A program made the translations under genes and the position numbers. Below are positions 37,497-44,984 of a stretch of DNA of 64,000 bases, one piece after another; the first letter of the stretch is position 1; each line of letters starts with the position of its first letter. The stretch spans positions 186,001 through 250,000 of the forward strand of contig NZ_AXWS01000007.1 of assembly GCF_000482785.1 (NCBI RefSeq), read 5' to 3'. The DNA is from Derxia gummosa DSM 723 (GTDB lineage Bacteria > Pseudomonadota > Gammaproteobacteria > Burkholderiales > Burkholderiaceae_E). The notes beneath the pieces are model-generated. The model worked only from the letters and a program-made list of their open reading frames with translations. It was not told the DNA's origin and did no database searches.

Positions 37497-38600
37497 TCAG
37501 GTTGTCTTGTCGAGACGCAACACGATCCTGGCGCCCGACGTCTGAGCGGTTGACGTCGGCTGCGCCGGAAACTTGATGCCGGTCTGCTCGGCAACGCGGC
37601 GCGCGATGAACAGGCCCAGCCCGCTGCCCTGCTGCTCGTGGCGCTGGCGGTCGAACTGGTCGAACAGCCGGTGCCGCGACAGCCGCTCCGGACTCAGCCC
37701 CGGGCCGTCGTCGCGCACCTCGATCGACAGGCCCGCCGCGTCTTCGCCCACCACCACCTCGGCATGCTGGTGGCGGAACTTCATCGCGTTGTCGAGCAGT
37801 TCATCAAGGATGGCACGCAGGCCGTCGGGCGATGTGAAGTAGCACGCGGCCCCGGGTTTGTCCGGGGCACGACAGGCGGCGCCGTGACGCGTGGCCGCAT
37901 CGCGCGCGAGCCGGACGAGGGCGCGCGTGTCCACCGTGTCGTTGCGGAACAGCTTCTGGCCCTCGCGCAGCCGGGTGGCGACGAGAAAGCGCGCCGACAG
38001 CCGCCGCAGCCGCTCGGCCGAGTCGGCCACGGCGGTCATCGCCTCCTGGCGCTCGGCGGCGTCGAGCGGCGTGGTGGCGAGCACCTCGGCGAAGCCCACG
38101 AGCGTGTTGAGCGGCGTGTTCAGCTCGTGCGGAAACATGTCGAGCAGGGCCTCGCGGTCGGCTTCCTGGCGCGCGCGCAGGCAGTCGCCGAGCGCCTCGG
38201 CGCGCGCGAGACGGGCGCGCACGGCCTCGACGAGTTCGGCCGGATCGAGCGGCTTGGCGAGCACGTCGTCGGCCCCGAGGTTCATCGCGGCGCGCAGGCC
38301 GGCGCGGTCGGCGACGCGCGTGGTGAGGATGACCGGCAGCACCCGGGTCTGCGGCAGCCGGCGCAGCTCGGCCAGCACGGCGGCGCCGTCGAAGCAGGCC
38401 GACTCGCGCGCGCACACCACGATGTCGTAGGGCTGGCGCGCCGCCGCCACGAGCGCCCGGCGTCCGTCGGCGAAGCCGTCGCAGCCGATGCCGGCCGCGA
38501 GCAGCGCTCCCGCGATGCGCTCGCGCGCCTGGGCGTCATCGTCGATGGCGAGCGCGCGCAACGGCCGGGACGGCGGAACCGGAGGGGAGATGGAGGTCAC
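37497..38600 (-). CDS. Pseudo-receiver/histidine kinase
   Basis: Cytoplasmic protein of 367 residues with an N-terminal receiver fold and a C-terminal HisKA/ATPase kinase. The receiver keeps the acidic cluster (IDDD near 19-22) and Lys113, but the phospho-acceptor position is Ala64 (YDIVVCARESACFDG), so it cannot be phosphorylated in the standard way. The kinase has His155 in FPHELNTPLNTLVGFAEV, a LLDNAMKFRH N box and RDDGPGLSPERL. First gene of the leftward operon, divergent from the HTH-receiver gene. It may sense a partner protein through its receiver and feed phosphate into the same receiver-Hpt chain as the membrane kinase. Confidence 0.88.
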   Translation of the reverse strand: MTSISPPVPPSRPLRALAIDDDAQARERIAGALLAAGIGCDGFADGRRALVAAARQPYDIVVCARESACFDGAAVLAELRRLPQTRVLPVILTTRVADRAGLRAAMNLGADDVLAKPLDPAELVEAVRARLARAEALGDCLRARQEADREALLDMFPHELNTPLNTLVGFAEVLATTPLDAAERQEAMTAVADSAERLRRLSARFLVATRLREGQKLFRNDTVDTRALVRLARDAATRHGAACRAPDKPGAACYFTSPDGLRAILDELLDNAMKFRHQHAEVVVGEDAAGLSIEVRDDGPGLSPERLSRHRLFDQFDRQRHEQQGSGLGLFIARRVAEQTGIKFPAQPTSTAQTSGARIVLRLDKTT

Positions 38601-38673
38601 GATGCGTGGCGGAGCGTGGGATGGACGCGACAGCGTCGGCCGGGGGGCGGGAGCGATTCGGCCTCAAACCGGA

Positions 38674-38748
38674 TCAAAACATCAAAAACGACAAAAACGA
38701 TTCTAAGCGCCGTAAAAGATTTGAGCCTCGGCAGTGGTTGGCAAAAAA
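38674..38748. promoter_or_regulatory. Phased A-tracts in the divergent promoter region
   Basis: A-runs centred near 38677, 38686, 38695, 38714 and 38745 are spaced close to multiples of a helical turn, with CAAAAACGA repeated directly at 38683-38691 and 38692-38700. In a very GC-rich genome this suggests a curved, easily melted regulatory region serving both divergent transcripts. No clear -35/-10 pair is visible. Confidence 0.45.
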
Positions 38749-38755
38749 TCGGGGC

Positions 38756-39370
38756 ATGACGCCTTCCAATTCCAACGACCAGCCCGCCGACGACGGCGAG
38801 CGTTTCTTCACCACGGCCGAGGCGGCCGAGCAGCTCGGGCTGTCGATCGGCAGCGTCAAGCTCATGGTCGACCGCGGCGAGCTGGCCGCCTGGAAGACGG
38901 CCGGCGGGCATCGCCGCATCTCGGCGCAATCGCTCGCGGCCTGGCGCCAGCGCAGCGCGCGCAACGCGGCCAGCGCGCCGGGGCGCATGCGCATCCTGCT
39001 GGTGGAGGACGACGCGCCGACGCGCCGGCTGTTCGAGCGCAAGGTCGCGCAGTGGAAGTTCGACGTCGATCTGCTCGCGGTGGGCGACGGCATCGAGGCG
39101 CTCATGAAGCTGTCGCAATGGCAGCCCGACCTGCTCGTGACCGATCTGGTCATGCCGCACATGGACGGCTTCGCGATGCTGCGGCGGCTGCGCGCGGCGC
39201 GCGAGTACGACGCGGTCGATCTGGTCGTCATCACCGGGCTGGACGCCAGCGCCATCGCCGAGCGCGGCGGGCTGCCGGCGGACGCGCTGCTGCTCTACAA
39301 GCCGATCGCCTGGGACCGGCTGCACGGCTTCATCGAGGCGCGCATCTCGGCCCGGCTGCGCCGGCTGTAG
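38756..39370 (+). CDS. Excisionase/MerR-type HTH fused to a receiver
   Basis: A 204-residue regulator with the DNA-binding domain first. Residues 17-58 (FFTTAEAAEQLGLSIGSVKL through GGHRRIS) form a winged HTH of the excisionase/BldC type. Residues about 78-204 form a receiver with Glu84-Asp85-Asp86, phospho-acceptor Asp130 (LLVTDLVMPHMDG) and LYKPIAW holding the Lys. This order, HTH then receiver, is the reverse of OmpR and NarL regulators. The ATG is preceded by an A-rich leader, and a longer frame has no conserved sequence. Divergent from the kinase operon, it is the only DNA-binding regulator of the island and is likely to control one or both divergent units. Confidence 0.88.
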   Translation: MTPSNSNDQPADDGERFFTTAEAAEQLGLSIGSVKLMVDRGELAAWKTAGGHRRISAQSLAAWRQRSARNAASAPGRMRILLVEDDAPTRRLFERKVAQWKFDVDLLAVGDGIEALMKLSQWQPDLLVTDLVMPHMDGFAMLRRLRAAREYDAVDLVVITGLDASAIAERGGLPADALLLYKPIAWDRLHGFIEARISARLRRL

Positions 39371-39396
39371 CGCGGCTGGCGCAGCCGGCAGCCGCG
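39371..39396 (+). terminator. Hairpin after the HTH-receiver gene
   Basis: CGCGGCTG and CAGCCGCG flank a 10-base loop immediately after the stop codon. No T-run directly follows, though TTTTTT lies at 39490-39495 inside a second small stem (GGCGA/TCGCC) just ahead of the ATPase gene. Confidence 0.35.
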
Positions 39397-39513
39397 CGGG
39401 TCGCGCAATCCGGAAACCCGCATCAAAAACGGGCTTGGGCCGCTTATCGCGGCATCGGCGCGACCCGGCGCGGGTTCAGATAGGCGAGTCTTTTTTCGCC
39501 CCCGAATCACGCC

Positions 39514-41976
39514 ATGGGTGCCCCCGATTCAAACGACCGGCTTGCCGGGCTCGACACGCTTGACTGGCCCGGCCTTACCGGCGTCAGCCTGGCCGAGGGC
39601 GATCCCCGCGCCTGCCGTCTCGACATGCTGCGCGGCAGCCATGTGGAAGGCCGACTGGTGCGCTTCGCGCCGGGTGCCGACACGCTGCTGTTCGAACCGG
39701 ACGCGCTCGGCAAGCCGCTGGCGATGAAGCTGGCGCTGCTGCGCGCGGTACGGCTGACCACGCCGCTGCATGCGCAGCCCGGACGCCATCTGCCGCCGCT
39801 GCGCGACTACCGCGTCATCTACACCGACGACACCAGCGAGCAGGGGCAGGTGTTCGCCACGGTGGACACGGCCGGCGGCGCCTTCCTCTACATCGCCAGC
39901 GACGACGGCCTGATGCGCAGCTTCATCCCGCATGCCTCGGTGCTGCGCTGGGAGCTCGACCCGCGCCGCGCGCCGCTCGCGCTCGCCAGGGAAGACGCGG
40001 CCGGCGCCGGACGCACTCCCGCCCCGGCGGCTTTTCCGGCGGCGGCCGGGCTCGGACTCGTGCCGCGCGACGCGCCGACCGAGGATCCGACCGCCACGGT
40101 CCCGGGCCTCCAGCACACGATCAACCTGCGCATTGCCTCGGCCGACAAGCTCTGGCGCGAGATTGACAGCCAGTCGACGCTGCCGGTCATGCGCATCGGC
40201 GACCTGCTGCTGGAGCACGGCCGCATCACCGAGACCGATCTCGCCGCCGCGCTCAAGCGCCAGAAGCAGCAGGGCGGCCCGCTCGGCCGCGCCCTGCTCG
40301 ACCTCGGCGCGGTGGACGAGGACACGCTCAATGCCGCGCTCGGCACCAAGCTCGGCATGCCGACGGTCGATCTCGACGCCTTTCCGCTCGACCCGGCCGC
40401 CGCCCTGCTGGTGCCGGCCGCGGTCGCGCGCCGGCTGCGCGCGCTGCCGATCGCCGAGCGCAACGGACTGCTCGTGGTGGCGGTGGACGACCCGGCGCGC
40501 GGCCATGTGGCCGACGAGCTCAAGTTCAGCACCCAGCGCAAGGTGGTGACGGTGCTCGCCACGCCCGAGGCGCTCGACGCCGGGCTGGCGCGCGGCTACC
40601 GCGACCCGGGCGACGACGATCACGGCGGCATGGTCGAGTACGAGCCGGGCGACGTGACCGCGCTGGCCGAGCGCCTCGCCGCCGAAGGCGTGGCCGACGG
40701 CATCGAGATCGAGGACGTGCAGGTGAGCGAGAGCGACAACGCCCTCACCCGCCTCGTCAACACGATGATCCTCGACGCCCATCAGCAGGGCGTGAGCGAC
40801 ATCCACATCGAGACCTACCCGGGCAAGGCCAAGACCCGCATCCGCTTTCGCAAGGACGGCGACATGCAGCCCTATCTGGAGCTGCCCGCCACCTACCGCC
40901 GGGCCGTGATCGCGCGCATCAAGATCATGGCCTCGCTCGACATCTCCGAGCGCCGCAAGCCGCAGGACGGGAAGATCGATTTCTCACGCCACGCGCCGGT
41001 CAAGCTGGAACTGCGCGTCGCCACCATCCCGACCAACAACGGGCTGGAGGACGTGGTGATGCGGCTGCTGGCCTCGTCCAAGCCGGTGCCGCTCGCCAAG
41101 CTCGGCCTGAGCCAGCGCAACCGCGTCGAGATCGAGAAGATCGCCCAGCGGCCCTACGGCCTGTTTCTCGTGTGCGGCCCGACCGGCTCGGGCAAGACCA
41201 CGACGCTGCACAGCTGTCTGGCCCACATGAACACGCCCGACCGGAAGATCTGGACCGCCGAAGACCCGGTGGAAATCACCCAGGCCGGGCTGCGCCAGGT
41301 GCAGGTCAATCCCAAGATCGGCTGGACCTTCGCCGACGCGCTGCGCGCCTTCCTGCGCGCCGACCCCGACGTGATCATGATCGGCGAGATGCGCGATCAG
41401 GAGACGTCGCGCATCGCGGTCGAGGCCTCGCTCACCGGCCACCTGGTGCTCAGCACGCTGCACACCAACAGCGCCGCCGAATCGGTGGTGCGACTGCTCG
41501 ACATGGGGCTCGATCCGTTCAACTTCGCCGACGCCCTGCTCGGCGTGCTGGCCCAGCGCCTCGTGCGCCGGCTGTGCGAGAAGTGCCGCGAGCCGCATGA
41601 ACTCGACGGCGACGAGATCAATGCGCTGCTCGACGAGTACAGCACCCAGATTCCCGAGGCCGCGCGCCCGAGCCGCGACGAGATGCTCAGGAAGGGCATC
41701 GCGATGTTCGGCAACGAGCGCGGCCGGCTCCAGCTCTGGCATGCGCCGGGCTGCAAGCATTGCGGCGGCACCGGCTACAAGGGCCGCGCCGGCATCCACG
41801 AACTGCTGGTGGCCGACCGCGCGGTCAAGCGCCTGATCCAGACCGGCGGGCGCGTCGAGCAGATCCTCGACGCGGGCGTCGGCGCCGGCATGCGCACGCT
41901 GCGCCAGGACGGCATCCAGAAGGCGCTCATGGGCGTGACCGACATGCACGAGGTGCGCGCCGCCAGCAATCTCTGA
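39514..41976 (+). CDS. Orphan GspE/PilB-family ATPase with MshEN c-di-GMP-binding motif
   Basis: An 820-residue type II/IV secretion-pilus motor ATPase. Residues 1-190 are an unassigned, strand-rich domain. Residues about 220-370 are a T2SSE/MshEN domain: Arg227-Ile-Gly to Gln250 fits the RLGxx...G...L..L..Q c-di-GMP motif, and a second LGRALLDLG copy follows. The ATPase has Walker A GPTGSGKT at 555-562, DPDVIMIGEMRD, a His-box STLHTNSA and a zinc tetracysteine (CEKC and later CKHC). No platform protein, pseudopilin or secretin gene is nearby, so it must serve machinery encoded elsewhere. Sharing an island with an EAL phosphodiesterase suggests direct c-di-GMP control. Confidence 0.88.
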   Translation: MGAPDSNDRLAGLDTLDWPGLTGVSLAEGDPRACRLDMLRGSHVEGRLVRFAPGADTLLFEPDALGKPLAMKLALLRAVRLTTPLHAQPGRHLPPLRDYRVIYTDDTSEQGQVFATVDTAGGAFLYIASDDGLMRSFIPHASVLRWELDPRRAPLALAREDAAGAGRTPAPAAFPAAAGLGLVPRDAPTEDPTATVPGLQHTINLRIASADKLWREIDSQSTLPVMRIGDLLLEHGRITETDLAAALKRQKQQGGPLGRALLDLGAVDEDTLNAALGTKLGMPTVDLDAFPLDPAAALLVPAAVARRLRALPIAERNGLLVVAVDDPARGHVADELKFSTQRKVVTVLATPEALDAGLARGYRDPGDDDHGGMVEYEPGDVTALAERLAAEGVADGIEIEDVQVSESDNALTRLVNTMILDAHQQGVSDIHIETYPGKAKTRIRFRKDGDMQPYLELPATYRRAVIARIKIMASLDISERRKPQDGKIDFSRHAPVKLELRVATIPTNNGLEDVVMRLLASSKPVPLAKLGLSQRNRVEIEKIAQRPYGLFLVCGPTGSGKTTTLHSCLAHMNTPDRKIWTAEDPVEITQAGLRQVQVNPKIGWTFADALRAFLRADPDVIMIGEMRDQETSRIAVEASLTGHLVLSTLHTNSAAESVVRLLDMGLDPFNFADALLGVLAQRLVRRLCEKCREPHELDGDEINALLDEYSTQIPEAARPSRDEMLRKGIAMFGNERGRLQLWHAPGCKHCGGTGYKGRAGIHELLVADRAVKRLIQTGGRVEQILDAGVGAGMRTLRQDGIQKALMGVTDMHEVRAASNL

Positions 41977-41995
41977 CCCGATGGAGCGCCCCGCC

Positions 41996-42013
41996 CCGGC
42001 CCGCAGGGGCCGG
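41996..42013 (+). terminator. Hairpin between the ATPase and Cache-CheW genes
   Basis: CCGGCCC and GGGCCGG around GCAG, 19 bases after the ATPase stop codon and with no T-run. It may reduce but not abolish read-through into the Cache-CheW gene. Confidence 0.3.
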
Positions 42014-42075
42014 CACAACAAGTGGCGCCCACCTCCGACACCGCCAACAACATCAACATCCCACGGAGTCCAGTC

Positions 42076-44700
42076 ATGCGAGTACGCCCCGCCTCGCGCG
42101 AACACGATCAGGCCAGCGGCCGCAGCGCCCTCATCGAGGCGGCGCTGCCGTCGATGCGCCATGTGCAGCAGCTCGAACGCGAGCTGCACGAGTTGCAGCT
42201 GCGCTGGGATCTGGTCGAATCGACCGCGCGCATGGTCTGTCCGGTGGCGGCGGCGCGTTTCCTTTCGACGCTGGTGGCGACGCGCGAGCAGTTCGGCGCG
42301 CTCCAGCACAAGCTGCTCGACCGCGTGATCGACGTGCATCTGGCCAACAAGCACAACGACCTCATCGCGCGCGCCCAGGTGACGATCGACGTGCTGGTGC
42401 GCAGCCTGTACGAGCGCACGGCGGACGTGGGCTTCATCGCCACCGATCCGGTGCTGGTCGAGTTCGCCAGCGCGCCCGACGAGCATGACGCCGCCGTGCT
42501 GCGCGCCCGGCTCGACGAATACCGCGCCAAGTACACGGTGTACGACGAGATCCTGCTGCTCGACACCGCCGGCCGCGTGCTCTGCCGGCTGGAAGACCTG
42601 CCCTGCGCCGCGCCCGACGCGCTCGCCGACGCGCCCTGGTTCACCGAGGCGATGGCGCGGCCGGGCTTCGCGCAGTTCCACGGCTTCGACCCGCTCGTGG
42701 CCGAGGGTCGGCATGTGCTGGTGTACGCGCACCGGGTCGAGGGGCACGACGGCCGCACCGTCGGCTGCGTGGCGCTGAGCTTCGGCTTCGAGACCGAGAT
42801 GCGGGCGATCTTCGACGAGATCGACGACGGCAACCGCCACGCGATCGTCGCGCTGGTGGACGAGCACGGCGTGGCCATCGCCAGCAACCGGCCCGACGTG
42901 CTCGGCGTGGGCGAGCCGCTCGAACTGCCCGAGCCGCACTATCCCGTCATCCTCCACCGCGATACCGAATACCTCGCCAGCAACCGCGAGACGCGCGGCT
43001 ACCAGGGCTACATGGGGCTGCCCTGGCGCGCCGTGGGCCTCACACGGCTGGAGGTGGCCTTCCGCGCCGGCACGGGCGCCGCGCTGGCCGAGTCCGACCA
43101 CGAGGCCATGCTCGACGCGATCATGCGCAGCGACGCGAGCCTGATCGGCACCATCGAGCAGGCCACCGCCATCGAGCGCGGCCTGGAGCATGTGATCTGG
43201 AACGGCAAGCTCGAACAGGCGCGCGGCAGCAATGACACGACCGGCTCGGCCAGCGCCGTGCTCGACCAGATCGGCGAGGCCGGCCGGCGCACCACGCGCA
43301 TCTTTGCCGAGGGCATCCGGCGCCTGTGCGCGCTGGTGGCCGACGGCCGCCGCGAGCAGCTGCGCGCGCGCGCCGTGGTGACGATCAACATCGTCGACCG
43401 CAACCTGTACGAGCGCGCCAACGACTGTCGCTGGTGGGCGCTGAACGGCGCGCTGGCCGAGACGCTCGCCGCGCTGCGCGCCGACCCGCACGACACCGCC
43501 GCCGCCGAACGCGCCACCGCCGTGCTCGGCCGGCTCAACGCGCTCTACACCGTGTACCGCCGCGTCGCGCTGTGCGACACCGAGGGCCGCGTGCTCGCGG
43601 TCTCGCGCCCGGCCGACGCACTGCCGCCCGACTGGCGCCTGCCCGAGGAACTGGTGCGCGCCAACGCCGCGCTCGCCACCTCGCAGGATTACGCGGTCTC
43701 GGCCTTCGAGCCGACGCCGCTGTGCGACGGCGAGCCGACCTATCTCTACCTAGCCCAGGTGCGCGATCCGGTCACGCGGCGCAACCTTGGCAGCGTGGTG
43801 CTGGCCTTCGACTCGAAGGCCGAGTTCGGCGCGATGTCGGCCGGCGCCATCCCGCCGCTCCAGGACATGATCGCCCTGCTCATCCGGCCCGACGGCCTGG
43901 TGATCGGCTCGTCGGACGAGCGCTGGGCGCAGGGCGAGGTGTTTGCCGAGCATGCGCAGTTGACGGCGCCCGGCCCGGGCGAGTCGAACATGCAGCTCGT
44001 GGTGCTGGACGGCGCGCGCTATCTCGCGGGCGTGGCCAGCTCGGGCGGCTACCGCGAGTTCAAGCGCAGCGACGGCTATCACGAGCCGATGCTCAGCCTC
44101 GTGCTGCAACCGCTGCCGGTACGCCAGACCACGCCCGAGGAAGTCCGCTACGACACGCTCGGCGGCGGCGACGACGAGGCGCTTCGCCTGGGCCTGTTCC
44201 GCAGCGGCGAGCTGGTGCTCGGCATCCCGGTGGGCGACATCGTCGAGGCGATCCGGCCGCCGCGCATCGTGCCGATGCCGGGCGCGCGCCAGCTCGCGGG
44301 GCTGGTCGAGCACCACTCGGTCGAGGGCACGCGACTGGTGCCGGTGATCGACTTCCGGCTCGGCCACGACTGCGGCGACGACACGGGCGAGATCACCATC
44401 GTCGTGGTCCGCCAGGGCGCGCGCGAGCTGGGACTGCGCGTCGACCGGCTGATGACGGTGGCTTCGGTGGCGCCGTCGCGCGTCAAGCCTGCGCCCGAGT
44501 TCGCGCGCAACACGCCCTGGCTCGCGGGCATGGTGACGGCGCGCGGCGATGCCTCGGGCGGGCCGCTCGTGGCCATCGTGGACGCGCAGAAGATCCAGGC
44601 CGGCGACGCGCTGCCGAGCCTCGAGCTGCTGGAGGAGATGGGCCTCATCGACGCGACCGATCCGATGGGCGAGCCGACGGCGGACGAGTTCACGTTCTGA
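42076..44700 (+). CDS. Soluble tandem Cache-like/CheW fusion protein
   Basis: Protein of 874 residues with no signal peptide or membrane helix. Two similar units start near residues 90 and 410, marked by ARAQVTIDVLVRSLYERTAD and RARAVVTINIVDRNLYERAND, each followed by a Cache-like sensor module (DEILLLDTAGRVLC; RRVALCDTEGRVLA). Residues about 700-845 form a CheW domain (LVLGIPVGDIVEAIRPPRIV, LVPVIDFRLG). I start at the ATG with GGAG eight bases upstream; a GTG 54 bases earlier lacks a site. Cache domains are normally extracytoplasmic, so a cytosolic twin-Cache adaptor that could plug into a CheA array is unusual. It could link ligand sensing to the chemoreceptor arrays. Confidence 0.82.
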   Translation: MRVRPASREHDQASGRSALIEAALPSMRHVQQLERELHELQLRWDLVESTARMVCPVAAARFLSTLVATREQFGALQHKLLDRVIDVHLANKHNDLIARAQVTIDVLVRSLYERTADVGFIATDPVLVEFASAPDEHDAAVLRARLDEYRAKYTVYDEILLLDTAGRVLCRLEDLPCAAPDALADAPWFTEAMARPGFAQFHGFDPLVAEGRHVLVYAHRVEGHDGRTVGCVALSFGFETEMRAIFDEIDDGNRHAIVALVDEHGVAIASNRPDVLGVGEPLELPEPHYPVILHRDTEYLASNRETRGYQGYMGLPWRAVGLTRLEVAFRAGTGAALAESDHEAMLDAIMRSDASLIGTIEQATAIERGLEHVIWNGKLEQARGSNDTTGSASAVLDQIGEAGRRTTRIFAEGIRRLCALVADGRREQLRARAVVTINIVDRNLYERANDCRWWALNGALAETLAALRADPHDTAAAERATAVLGRLNALYTVYRRVALCDTEGRVLAVSRPADALPPDWRLPEELVRANAALATSQDYAVSAFEPTPLCDGEPTYLYLAQVRDPVTRRNLGSVVLAFDSKAEFGAMSAGAIPPLQDMIALLIRPDGLVIGSSDERWAQGEVFAEHAQLTAPGPGESNMQLVVLDGARYLAGVASSGGYREFKRSDGYHEPMLSLVLQPLPVRQTTPEEVRYDTLGGGDDEALRLGLFRSGELVLGIPVGDIVEAIRPPRIVPMPGARQLAGLVEHHSVEGTRLVPVIDFRLGHDCGDDTGEITIVVVRQGARELGLRVDRLMTVASVAPSRVKPAPEFARNTPWLAGMVTARGDASGGPLVAIVDAQKIQAGDALPSLELLEEMGLIDATDPMGEPTADEFTF

Positions 44701-44740
44701 GGCGGCGCCGGAAGCGGCGTCACGCCAGATCGCCTCGAAT

Positions 44741-44814
44741 CACGCCGGGTTGCGCCGGGCCATGCCGGGAGCCGCGTCGCGCCCGGACGAGTCATGCCAC
44801 GCCGGCTTGCGGCG
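44741..44814 (+). repeat. Imperfect 17-base direct repeat upstream of leuS
   Basis: CACGCCGG followed by a base and TTGCG then CCGG/GCGG occurs at 44741-44757 and 44798-44814 with two differences. No function assigned. The rest of 44701-44880 shows nothing recognisable. Confidence 0.35.
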
Positions 44815-44901
44815 GACCGAGGCTGCGAACGCGGATCGGGCCGGGCGGGTGGCGCTCCGTGATGCCGTCAAACTACCCGCCATCCCCGCCAATTCGTTTA
44901 T

Positions 44902-44921
44902 AAGCATGAACAATCATGCTT
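44902..44921. promoter_or_regulatory. Operator-like dyad at the leuS promoter
   Basis: Perfect 8-base arms AAGCATGA and TCATGCTT with an ACAA spacer, in a local AT-rich patch. The right arm occupies the place where the -35 of the leuS promoter should be, as expected of a repressor or activator site. Confidence 0.5.
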
Positions 44922-44937
44922 TGCCGGGGCGCTCGCC

Positions 44938-44943
44938 TATACT
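44938..44943 (+). promoter_or_regulatory. leuS -10 element
   Basis: TATACT, 41 bases ahead of the leuS ATG. No -35 match is present at 16-18 bases, where the dyad lies instead. Confidence 0.55.
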
Positions 44944-44984
44944 GCGCGGTTTCGCGCAACCGCCGGCCGCGCCGCCCCGAGACC

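Noticed and set aside
38606-38755. Longer N-terminus for the HTH-receiver protein
   Set aside because: The added 50 residues are Lys/Asn-rich from the A-tract region and non-conserved; the ATG at 38756 directly precedes the HTH domain.
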